Shown here: positions 49,896 through 57,703 of the stretch, one piece after another | How positions within the stretch are numbered: position 1 is the first letter of the stretch | Layout: each line of letters opens with the position of its first letter | Position numbers and translations under genes: made by a program | Assembly (NCBI RefSeq): GCF_020686945.1 | Contig: NZ_JAJEPR010000013.1 | Coordinates: 32,390 to 96,389 of the forward strand | Length of the DNA: 64,000 bases | Direction of reading: 5' to 3' | Source: Limivivens faecihominis | Lineage (GTDB): Bacteria > Bacillota > Clostridia > Lachnospirales > Lachnospiraceae | Notes under the pieces: model-generated | What the model saw: only the letters and a program-made list of their open reading frames with translations | Told to the model about the DNA's origin: nothing | Databases searched by the model: none

Positions 49896-49984
49896 GTGCG
49901 TGAAATGACGGGTGGGTATGGATTTATAGGTAAGCAACCACAATTCCCCCTGTTGTCATTCCACATCTGTCGAACACCTCTTTC

Positions 49985-50090
49985 CTGTTGACGTAAGCCC
50001 CATATTTTTTGACTTTAAAGGGCCACGAGGGGGAGGCTGAGGGGGAGGGCGGCCCAGGAGCCGTCCCCCTCGCATATGTTTTCCAACGGC
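49985..50090 (+). repeat. Dispersed repeat, copy B
   Basis: TGTTGACGTAAGCCCCAT, ATTTTTTGAC, GGGCCACGAGGGGGAG, hairpin GAGGGGG...CCCCCTC with inner GCGGC/GCCGT, then CATATGTTTTCC. Matches copy A block for block; hairpin bases differ but pair. Confidence 0.78.
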
Positions 50091-50110
50091 TTTCCAAAGC
50101 CGAACTGCGG

Positions 50111-50126
50111 TTACAGAACGGTTACA
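50111..50126 (+). promoter_or_regulatory. Direct-repeat operator before lipoprotein/ABC operon
   Basis: GGTTACAGAACGGTTACAAC: TTACA at 50111 and 50122, 11-bp spacing, as at 47668. It ends 15 bp upstream of the -35 at 50141. Confidence 0.68.
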
Positions 50127-50140
50127 ACTCAGCGAGGATT

Positions 50141-50169
50141 TTGACAAGGGAGCTGTGATAGGCTAAGAG
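50141..50169 (+). promoter_or_regulatory. Promoter of lipoprotein/ABC operon
   Basis: TTGACA (50141-50146), 17-bp spacer, TAAGAG (50164-50169). The -35 is consensus, the -10 poor, which suits control by an activator. Confidence 0.65.
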
Positions 50170-50195
50170 CAGAAAAAAGGTCAGGAGGATTAGAT

Positions 50196-51821
50196 ATGAA
50201 TAATAGAAGAATTTTCAGCATAGCCGGAATCATCATAATAGCCGGAATGCTGGCAGGCTGCGCGAAGACTCCAGAGAGCTCTCTGGTGCGCCAGAAAGGC
50301 GCGGCAAGCCTGAAAAATTATGAAGAAGGCGAGACTCTGGCAGCGCAGGAGAGCACGACCGGGACGGAGAACCCTGATGATCTGGAGGCAGACAGCACCG
50401 GGACGGAGAACAGCACAACTGTGCCTGGTGACGCGAGCGGCACAGAAACAGCTGAGACGCCCCAGTCCAGTGAGACCTCTTCCTCTGTGCTTCGCAGCGC
50501 CCTCGGAGCTCCGGAGCATTATAGCAGCGAGGTGAAAGATGAGACAGGAAAACTTCAAATCCTGACAGATGCCGATGTGGAGATTCCGGAGGCCTCGAAG
50601 GTGTCGGCGATTTCAGTGAGCCAGCATCCTCTGGATCAGGCGCTGATGGATCAGGTGACGGAGGCGTTCCTGCCGGATGCGGTGTTTTATTCACAGGAGA
50701 GTTATTATCAGCCAACAAAGCCGGAATTGCAGAAAAAGCTGGAAGAACTGAAAGGGTATCTGGCAGAAGGCAATCTGGATCCCTACGGCTACGGGACGGA
50801 TGAAGACGGGAGTCTGGTTTATGATATCTACAACGCCATTGAAAACGCAGAGAATGCCTATGAGGAAGCGCCTGAAGAAAAGCAGCTGCAGGAAGTTCCT
50901 GCAAAACTGAATCTGGAAAAGGAAGATGGCCAGGGCGGCACTTACATAGATGAAAACCGCTTTATGGGAACAGCAAAGACGGAAGACGGGAAATGGTATG
51001 ATTATGCGGTTTTTGGCTATTCCAGCATGCCTGTGAACATAAGAATCTCCAGGCTCTATGAAGAATTTTCCAATCTGGATACCAGTTTCTGGGCAGGCTA
51101 TGGAGGATTAAAAGATACGACAGAGGTTCCGGATGAAGAGACCATAAAAAATGATATCGGGATCAGCTTCGAGGAAGCAAAAAAACTGGCGGATGAAAAA
51201 GTGGCAAAACTCAATATTCCGGACATGGTGATGGGAGAGTGGGAATATGCGCTTCTCTGGAATTCGGATACGGAAACAGGGGGATACACCAGAGAAAAAC
51301 AGATCGCTGCCGGTTATCAGTTCCACTATGTGCGGAAGATCAACAAGATTCCCATCACTTATACCATGGAATATGGCGGCGGTCTTGAGAGCATGGAGAG
51401 CGAGATGGAAACCTGGTGCTATGAGGTGCTGGATCTTGTAGTGAATGCGGATGGAGTGGAATATCTGGAGTTTGATAACCGTTATGACGAAGGGGAAGTG
51501 AAGACAGAGAATCTGAAGCTGCTGTCCTTTGATGAGATCATGAAGATCTATGAGAAAATGATGCTGGTTCAGAATGCGGATACTCTGAATTATGAGCAGG
51601 AACGGATCTACCATATCAACCGGATCACCTTTGGCTATACCAGGATCTATGAACCGGCCAGTGATCCAAAAACCGGTATTCTGGTTCCCGCCTGGGATTT
51701 CTTTGGCGGCTTTGAGAGTACCTATGAGGGCGTTACCAGCACAAATAATATGACTTATCAGAGCTATCTTACGATCAATGCGATCGACGGAAGTATCATC
51801 GACAGGAACCTGGGGTACTGA
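50196..51821 (+). CDS. DUF6034-like lipoprotein
   Basis: 541 residues. Signal peptide with lipobox LAGC at residues 20-23, then a Ser/Thr/Glu-rich low-complexity stretch of about 80 residues, then a large globular part with two related halves (for example WNSDTETGGYTREKQIAAGY; AWDFFGGFESTYEGV). I recall this as DUF6034. It is anchored to the outer membrane face. First gene of an operon with ABC transporter parts and probably a target of the upstream two-component system. Confidence 0.83.
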   Translation: MNNRRIFSIAGIIIIAGMLAGCAKTPESSLVRQKGAASLKNYEEGETLAAQESTTGTENPDDLEADSTGTENSTTVPGDASGTETAETPQSSETSSSVLRSALGAPEHYSSEVKDETGKLQILTDADVEIPEASKVSAISVSQHPLDQALMDQVTEAFLPDAVFYSQESYYQPTKPELQKKLEELKGYLAEGNLDPYGYGTDEDGSLVYDIYNAIENAENAYEEAPEEKQLQEVPAKLNLEKEDGQGGTYIDENRFMGTAKTEDGKWYDYAVFGYSSMPVNIRISRLYEEFSNLDTSFWAGYGGLKDTTEVPDEETIKNDIGISFEEAKKLADEKVAKLNIPDMVMGEWEYALLWNSDTETGGYTREKQIAAGYQFHYVRKINKIPITYTMEYGGGLESMESEMETWCYEVLDLVVNADGVEYLEFDNRYDEGEVKTENLKLLSFDEIMKIYEKMMLVQNADTLNYEQERIYHINRITFGYTRIYEPASDPKTGILVPAWDFFGGFESTYEGVTSTNNMTYQSYLTINAIDGSIIDRNLGY

Positions 51822-51823
51822 TT

Positions 51824-52711
51824 ATGAGGCAGGTACTGGCAGCAGCAAAATTTTCCTTTAGGGGTTTCTGGAAAAATCCCCGGGTGGTTCTGACCTTCCT
51901 TTTGGGATTCGTGCTCTCGTATCTTTTGAGTACCCGGATCATGGTGGTCATCGAGGCTTACCACACGCCGGTGCAGGCGGTGGAACCCTTTCTATGGACC
52001 TTCGGGGACAGCACGGCGATCCTTTTAAGCTCCCTTTTGCTTCTGCTGCTTTTCTCGGATCTTCCTGGGCTGACACCGGTTTCGCCCTACTATCTGATCC
52101 GGATGACCCGGAAAAAATGGCTCGCCGGGGAACTTTTCTATGTGGCGGCGGCAACCCTCCTCTATACGGGCTTTATGCTTCTTTCCACAGTGCTCCTCTG
52201 CATGAAAAACAGCTATGTGGGAGATATCTGGAGCGAGACGGCGGCCATGCTGGCCTACTCCAAGCTGGGACAAAACTTGAGCGTTCCCTCCACGGTGAAA
52301 GTCATGGAGAGCATGCCGCCTTATCTCTGCATGGTTCAGGTGGCGGCTCTGATTTTTCTCTATTCCCTCTGCTTAAGCTTCGTGATACTGGCGGGAAATC
52401 TGATCTTTAAGGGGAACAAAGGGATGATTGCCGGTCTTCTTTTCAGCGGTTTCGGCTTTCTCCTGGATCCGCAGACGATCGGGACCATTCTGGGGCTGGA
52501 AAGCTATGAGATGTACAAGGTCAATGTGCTGGCGGGGTGGGTGAGCCCCTTAAGCCATGCAGTCTATGCCCGTCATAATTTCGGTTACGATCGGCTGCCC
52601 ACAGTACGACAGTCCCTGCTGGTCTTCGGCGGCCTGCTGCTGTTTCTGGTGCTGATTTCCCTGAAAGCGCTGAAACGCTATCCCTTTACTTTTCTGGGAG
52701 AAAAAGAATGA
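51824..52711 (+). CDS. ABC-2-type membrane protein
   Basis: 295 residues, about six membrane segments (VVLTFLLGFVLSYLL; ILLSSLLLLLLFSDL). The PYYLIRMTRKKWLAGELFYV stretch is typical of ABC-2 style permeases in Firmicutes. It starts 2 bp after the lipoprotein stop and overlaps the next gene by 4 bp. With 52708 and the ATPase at 53526 it would form an exporter or a sensing complex. Confidence 0.78.
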   Translation: MRQVLAAAKFSFRGFWKNPRVVLTFLLGFVLSYLLSTRIMVVIEAYHTPVQAVEPFLWTFGDSTAILLSSLLLLLLFSDLPGLTPVSPYYLIRMTRKKWLAGELFYVAAATLLYTGFMLLSTVLLCMKNSYVGDIWSETAAMLAYSKLGQNLSVPSTVKVMESMPPYLCMVQVAALIFLYSLCLSFVILAGNLIFKGNKGMIAGLLFSGFGFLLDPQTIGTILGLESYEMYKVNVLAGWVSPLSHAVYARHNFGYDRLPTVRQSLLVFGGLLLFLVLISLKALKRYPFTFLGEKE

Positions 52712-53439
52712 GAACGGAGATCAAACGGATGCTTTCCGGGAGAAATTTCTGGGCGGCTGTGTTTCTGGGAGTGCTGGGAATCGGCTTTGGGGCGGTTTAT
52801 CCGAAACTCGGGGAGGAATTGCTTCCGGCCTGGAATTTTCTTTCGATGGAAAAGAAAGCCTTTTATTCGGAGACGGCCTGTTTTTTTGTCCCGCTGGCTG
52901 CTGTGCTGCCCTGGAGCGATTCTTTCTTAGGAGAATGGAAGGGCGGTTTTCTGAAAGCGGTTCTTCCGCGGACCGGAAGGCTGGACTATGTTGGAAATAA
53001 GGTTGTGGCTGTGGCACTCAGCGGCTTTTTGACCTGGTTGCTGGCCGGTGTGCTGATTTCATTTGGCTATTTTGTGGTCTTTTTCCCAATAGAACAGCAG
53101 GGGAGTTTTCCGATGGAAGAGGGACGAGAGTTTCTATACATCCTGCTCCGGCTGGGGCTTCTGGGCGGAATCTTAAGCACCCTCGGAGGGGCGGCTGCGG
53201 CTGTTTGCCGGTCGGTATACCTGGCCTGGGGCCTGCCCTTTGTGGCCTATTATTTCTGCATGATTCTCCACGACCGGTATTTTGCTCAGGCCTTCTGGCT
53301 CTACCCGCCCCAGTGGATCGAGGGGAGCGGCGACTGGGGTGAGGGAAAGCTGGGACTGTGGCTGTTTCTGCTGGTGTTTTTGCTGGGGGCGATGGCAGTC
53401 CATGGGATGGCGCTGTATCGGAGGGTAGAGGAAATCTGA
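52708..53439 (+). CDS. ABC-2-type membrane protein, second subunit
   Basis: 243 residues, about six membrane segments. The N-terminus RTEIKRMLSGRNFWAAVFLG and the LPRTGRLDYVGNKVVAVALS segment fit an ABC-2 permease subunit. Overlaps the preceding gene by ATGA. Substrate unknown. Confidence 0.75.
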   Translation: MRTEIKRMLSGRNFWAAVFLGVLGIGFGAVYPKLGEELLPAWNFLSMEKKAFYSETACFFVPLAAVLPWSDSFLGEWKGGFLKAVLPRTGRLDYVGNKVVAVALSGFLTWLLAGVLISFGYFVVFFPIEQQGSFPMEEGREFLYILLRLGLLGGILSTLGGAAAAVCRSVYLAWGLPFVAYYFCMILHDRYFAQAFWLYPPQWIEGSGDWGEGKLGLWLFLLVFLLGAMAVHGMALYRRVEEI

Positions 53440-53525
53440 GATTTTCATCTCGGCGGTTGCAAAATACTATCGTCAATCCGATTTATCAGGGCGTGATTTT
53501 ATCAAGTATGAACAGGAGGCAGCAT

Positions 53526-54188
53526 ATGACAGAACCCTGCGTGGAGATCGAGGGCGTGACGAAACGCTTCGGAGAGGATCTGGTATTGAAAGAAGTCAAT
53601 CTGGTCATGGAGAGCGGGAAGGTTTATGGCATTGTGGGAAACAACGGTTCCGGCAAGACCGTTCTCATGAAATGTATCTGCGGGTTCCTGCCGCCCAGCT
53701 CCGGCAGAATCCGGGTCTTTGGAAAAAGGATCGGCGTGGACCGGGATTTTCCGGAGTCTCTCGGTGTGATCATCGAGACACCGGGCTTTCTCACGAATCA
53801 GACCGGCATCCGGAATCTCAAGATTCTGGCAGATTTAAACCGGAAGATTGGTGAGACAGAAATCCGGCAGGTTCTGAAACGGGTTGGCCTGAATCCGGAT
53901 ATGAAAAAGCCTGTGGGGAAATATTCCCTCGGCATGCGTCAGCGTCTCGGCATTGCCCAGGCCATCATGGAGGATCCGAAACTTCTGATTCTGGACGAGC
54001 CCTTCAACGGCCTGGACAAAAATGGCGTGGCGGAGATCCGTTCCCTCCTTCTGGAACTGAAAAAAGAAGGAAAGACCATCCTTCTGGCCAGCCACAACGA
54101 GGACGACATCCGGATTCTCTGCGACCGGGTGTATGAGATGGATGGCGGGATCTTAAGAGAAAGGACGATGGAAAAGGATGAGAAGTAG
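53526..54188 (+). CDS. ABC transporter ATP-binding protein
   Basis: 220 residues: Walker A GNNGSGKTVL, signature YSLGMRQR, Walker B LLILDEPFNGLD and switch SHNEDD. SLGMRQR rather than LSGGQ is usual for BcrA/ABC-2 exporters of antimicrobials. I chose ATG at 53526 after AGGAGG; the longer frame overlaps the permease. It overlaps the next gene by 11 bp. Confidence 0.93.
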   Translation: MTEPCVEIEGVTKRFGEDLVLKEVNLVMESGKVYGIVGNNGSGKTVLMKCICGFLPPSSGRIRVFGKRIGVDRDFPESLGVIIETPGFLTNQTGIRNLKILADLNRKIGETEIRQVLKRVGLNPDMKKPVGKYSLGMRQRLGIAQAIMEDPKLLILDEPFNGLDKNGVAEIRSLLLELKKEGKTILLASHNEDDIRILCDRVYEMDGGILRERTMEKDEK

Positions 54189-56127
54189 AAAGATAGCCGG
54201 AGCGTTGGCGGCGGTGCTGGCAGTCATGCTGACAGCAGGAGCGACAGATATGAAAGCGTTGGCGGCAGAAGAACAGAATCCGGAGTTTACGGTGGAGGTA
54301 CAATCCGAGGTTTTGAATAGGGAAGACAACTTTGCACCCGTCCCTGAGACAGTTGCTCAGTCATCGTCAGAGAGCGATACAGCTGCGTCCAAGATATCAT
54401 CCGGGAATCCCGAACCAGTGACAGAATCGGTGACAGAAGCTCCGACGCCTGCCGGGTCATCCAAACCTGCCACAGAACCAGCTGTTTCCGTTCCACCGGA
54501 AACGACCACACCTGTGACTGAGCCGATTATACCGGCGACTGAACCTACGCCAGAAGCTCCGACACCAGTCACACCATCTCCCGAGCCATCCGTCCCCGCC
54601 ACGGAACCCGTTACCGAGCCCGTTACCGAGCCTGTAACTTCCGCTCCATCCACTGACCCGGCCACTCCCACCCCGCCGGAAACCACTCCACCCGCTACAG
54701 AATCTCCCACCTCCACCTCCCTTCACCTCGGCATCGACAACCGCCATCTCTACTCCGACATGGAATCTACCTATTCTCAGGGCTACACACCTTCCACCAC
54801 GGTGAGCTCTGCCACGCTGGTGGTTCCCTTCACGGCGGACGGCCCTCTGAAAAACGACCGCCTCACGGTGAGCCTCGAATTTGACTCCTCGGGCACGGTT
54901 CCCTTCGAGATGAAGAACTACCAGAAGGATGTGGACAAAAAGACCGTCTATTTTGATCAGAAGGGAAAGGCCCTCAAGGAAAAAGCAGGGGCCGCGGAGA
55001 TCGCCGAAGCCTATGTCTATCGCGTGAAGCTCCAGTTTCTCTCGACGGCGGAGCCAGGCCAGTATCCCGTCACCGTGAAAGCCCTGGGCTATACGGAAAA
55101 AGGCGAGAAAGTCACGTTGGAATACCGCCTGTTCGTCCGGATTTCGGAGAAGGATGACAGCGATGTGGTGGTCATCGGCGGTGACGAACCCAACGGAGGA
55201 GGCGGTGACTACAGCGGCGGGGGCGGCAGCGCGGAGACGGAAAAAATCATCCATCAGCCTAAAATGCTTCTGGATACTTGTAACCTGTCCGGCAAAACGC
55301 TCGAAGCGGGAAGCGAGGAGACTTTGACGGCTGCCTTTCAGAACCGGAGTCTTTCTGAGGAGATGTACAACCTGAAAATTACAGCCGCTTCCTCATCTGC
55401 GGGCCTGAAACTCAGGAAAAATTCCTGGTATTTTGCCAAAGTTTCCTCGGGAGAAAATGCGACGCTGGAAAGCCTTCTCACCGTGGCAAAAGACGCGGAG
55501 AGCGCGGAAAATACGCTGACCTTCACCTTTGAATATGAGGATTCCAAGGGCACGGCCTCCACAGGTACGGAAACGTTGAATCTCACCGTCACCCAGCCGG
55601 TAAGGATGGAACTCGAAAGCGCCGATTTTCCGGCGGTAGTCTATGCCTCGGACACGGAAGAACTCACCGTAAAAGCGCTGAATTTAAGCCGGACGAAGGT
55701 CTATAATGCCAGAATCAGCCTTTCCGGTACCGGCCTTTTCCCGACGGAAGAAGTTTTCCTGGGGAATCTCGACGCGGGGACGGAAGGGGAAGGCGTCATG
55801 AAGGTTTATGTGGGCACCCGCACGATGGAGGCCATCGGAAACGATCCGGGTACCACGGACGCGGAAAAATACGGCCCGGTGAGTGGTACCCTGACATTGA
55901 CCTACGAGGATGCCCTCGGCACGGTCCATGAGGAGACGAAGGATTACCAGACGGAAATCAAAAAAGCCCAGATTCTTTCCCTCAATGTCGCCGAGGAAAA
56001 AGAAACGGGCAATTCCTGGTGGTATTCGATTTTCGCTGTGGTGACGGTTTTCCTGATTCTTCTGATTCTGGCCCTCATCGGAAGCCTACGCCGAAAATCC
56101 CGTCTTCTTAAGGAGGCGGGCCGATGA
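54178..56127 (+). CDS. Secreted surface protein with P/T/E-rich stalk and C-terminal anchor
   Basis: 649 residues. Signal peptide (RSRKIAGALAAVLAVMLTAG...), a Pro/Thr/Glu-rich stalk (about residues 75-180, repeats of PVTEPVTEP), two to three Ig-like/NEW3-like domains, a Gly-rich hinge (GGGGDYSGGGG), and a C-terminal membrane segment (WWYSIFAVVTVFLILLILAL) with a positive tail. The COG1361-type layout suggests a cell-envelope protein working with the ABC parts. Function unknown. Confidence 0.82.
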   Translation: MRSRKIAGALAAVLAVMLTAGATDMKALAAEEQNPEFTVEVQSEVLNREDNFAPVPETVAQSSSESDTAASKISSGNPEPVTESVTEAPTPAGSSKPATEPAVSVPPETTTPVTEPIIPATEPTPEAPTPVTPSPEPSVPATEPVTEPVTEPVTSAPSTDPATPTPPETTPPATESPTSTSLHLGIDNRHLYSDMESTYSQGYTPSTTVSSATLVVPFTADGPLKNDRLTVSLEFDSSGTVPFEMKNYQKDVDKKTVYFDQKGKALKEKAGAAEIAEAYVYRVKLQFLSTAEPGQYPVTVKALGYTEKGEKVTLEYRLFVRISEKDDSDVVVIGGDEPNGGGGDYSGGGGSAETEKIIHQPKMLLDTCNLSGKTLEAGSEETLTAAFQNRSLSEEMYNLKITAASSSAGLKLRKNSWYFAKVSSGENATLESLLTVAKDAESAENTLTFTFEYEDSKGTASTGTETLNLTVTQPVRMELESADFPAVVYASDTEELTVKALNLSRTKVYNARISLSGTGLFPTEEVFLGNLDAGTEGEGVMKVYVGTRTMEAIGNDPGTTDAEKYGPVSGTLTLTYEDALGTVHEETKDYQTEIKKAQILSLNVAEEKETGNSWWYSIFAVVTVFLILLILALIGSLRRKSRLLKEAGR

Positions 56128-56780
56128 AAAAAGGCTGGCTGGTCTTTCTGGTTCTTCTTGCAGCGGCAGCGCTGACTCTTTCGGGAATCCTTCTGGGGAA
56201 ATTTTCCCGGGAAGAGAAGATTTTTCAGGAGCAGGCGGCCTTAAATGGAATCGTTTACGATGAGGCTTTCCTGGAAGAAGCGGCAAAGCTTCCTGGGATT
56301 CAGTCCGTCGAGCCGGTGGTTTCCCTGCCCGTCCAGCTGAAAGTCGGGGAATACTCTGTGGAGACGGAGCTTCTGGGAGTGGAGCTTACGAACCTTCATT
56401 ATCAGGCAGAGAAGGCTTCCGATACCGCTTTGGGGAGAACGCCGGCGCTTCTGATCGGAAAGGAGGCGCTCTTCGGCCTTGTGGATGCCAACGGCCATGC
56501 AATCTCAGAAAAGCGCCTCGGCCAGCTGCTCGAAGAGTATCAGGAGCTTTCGATCACCGCCTCCTTTTCGAACCGGCCGGAACAGACCTTTTCCTGCCGG
56601 GCAGCAGCGGTCTTAAAGGAACCAGCGGATAAAATCTATTTTTCCATCGACCAGGCAAAAGCGCTGGCAGAGCAGTATGGCCAGCCTTTTTCCATCAAGG
56701 AAGTTCTTCTCACGGTGAAAGGGGAGACGAACTTCCGGAAGGCAAAGGAAAGCTTTGTCCCGACGAAGGAAGGCTTATAA
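56124..56780 (+). CDS. MacB-type extracellular domain protein, possibly truncated permease
   Basis: 218 residues: one N-terminal membrane segment (LVFLVLLAAAALTLSGILLG) followed by an extracellular domain like the periplasmic core of MacB/FtsX permeases (LPGIQSVEPVVSLPVQLK; GRTPALLIGKEALFGL). The FtsX membrane domain expected after it is missing, and the stop lies where a decayed TetR gene ends on the other strand. So this may be a 3'-truncated permease. Overlaps the upstream gene by ATGA. Confidence 0.65.
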   Translation: MKKGWLVFLVLLAAAALTLSGILLGKFSREEKIFQEQAALNGIVYDEAFLEEAAKLPGIQSVEPVVSLPVQLKVGEYSVETELLGVELTNLHYQAEKASDTALGRTPALLIGKEALFGLVDANGHAISEKRLGQLLEEYQELSITASFSNRPEQTFSCRAAAVLKEPADKIYFSIDQAKALAEQYGQPFSIKEVLLTVKGETNFRKAKESFVPTKEGL

Positions 56781-57060
56781 AGTGGCCATGGCCTGAAAGC
56801 CGTGAAGCACAAATTCGGCCGCAATGGTGGCCATCTCGTCAGCGCTCCGGTGCATATCGCCGGAGATCCAGTTTTCAATGAGGCCGATACAGCCGGAAAT
56901 GCAGTAGGAGTAGAAAAACTCCAGCGTTTCCGGCTCTTTGTTCGTCCTCGATCTGCTGGACCGATTTTTCCTGCATCAGTTCGATGAGAGCGGTCTTCAG
57001 AAGGTTCTGTGTCCGCATGACGCTGCGATTCTGTTTTTTCATTTTATTGTTCTCTTCCAT
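56775..57060 (-). pseudogene. TetR-family regulator remnant, deleted and frameshifted
   Basis: The minus strand starts with a TetR-like HTH lead (RTQNLLKTALIELMQEKSVQ), then breaks. A different frame continues with a TetR C-terminus (FFYSYCISGCIGLIENWI, MATIAAEFVLHGFQAMATL, stop at 56775). About 90-100 residues between are missing. Confidence 0.78.
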
Positions 57061-57150
57061 AATCGTATCCTTTCGTTTTCAAGACAGAATGTCAGAATCC
57101 GTTCAAAAATAAACAAGTGTTAATATTCGCAGGCAACGAGCCAGGCAGCC

Positions 57151-57530
57151 ATGCTTGCATGGATATCTGGCGACTGCTGCGACGGTCTCGGTGATCTGGA
57201 TGACGGAGCCGCAGAGCTGGTATCCGGCCTCGGGGAACTGAAGGACGGCAGTGAGGAGATGAAAGATGCACCACCGAGTTCCAGGATAAGACCAGCGACA
57301 TCGATGACCAGATCGAGGATAAGATCGACGAGCTCATCGACGGCCTGAGCGGAAAAGATTACGAGCCGGTTTCCTTCACCTCCTTGAAGAACACCGACAT
57401 CGGCCTGGTACAGTTCGCCATCCACACAGAAGCCATCAAGAAAGCCGATACCACCGAAGAAGAAACCGAAGCGGAGACCGAGACCGAAAGCGAGACACTC
57501 TTAAGCAGAGTGAAGAGTTTGTTCTCATAA
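57151..57530 (+). pseudogene. Remnant of LxxG-repeat membrane protein (MMPL/YhgE type)
   Basis: Frame one gives DGLGDLDDGAAELVSGLGEL with the heptad L/GxxG pattern of YhgE/MMPL loops. After a frameshift near 57270 another frame gives DDQIEDKIDELIDGLSGKDY, EPVSFTSLKN and an ET-rich tail ending LLSRVKSLFS. The membrane domains are gone. TetR plus MMPL/YhgE is a common divergent pair, so both relics probably come from one locus. Confidence 0.75.
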
Positions 57531-57584
57531 GTAGTGATGTTGGGCATTGATGAAAATATATCTGAGATGATGGTATGATAAATA

Positions 57585-57629
57585 AAAATTGACTGCTTTA
57601 AGCTTTTGGAGCTTGGCAGTCAATTTTTT
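57585..57629. terminator. Bidirectional terminator before vanT end
   Basis: AAAATTGACTGC (57585-57596) pairs with GCAGTCAATTTT (57616-57627); T-runs on both strands. Between it and the vanT stop at 57704 nothing is seen. Confidence 0.9.
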
Positions 57630-57703
57630 GCGGTGTATTTGACTTATTTTGAAGTTTTACAATATGCAGTCCATTTTTAATGATAGCAATCCAACATCAG
57701 GTT

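Noticed and set aside
50040..50075. G-rich stretch as a G-quadruplex
   Set aside because: The G-runs pair with matching C-runs in a hairpin conserved between repeat copies, which explains them better.
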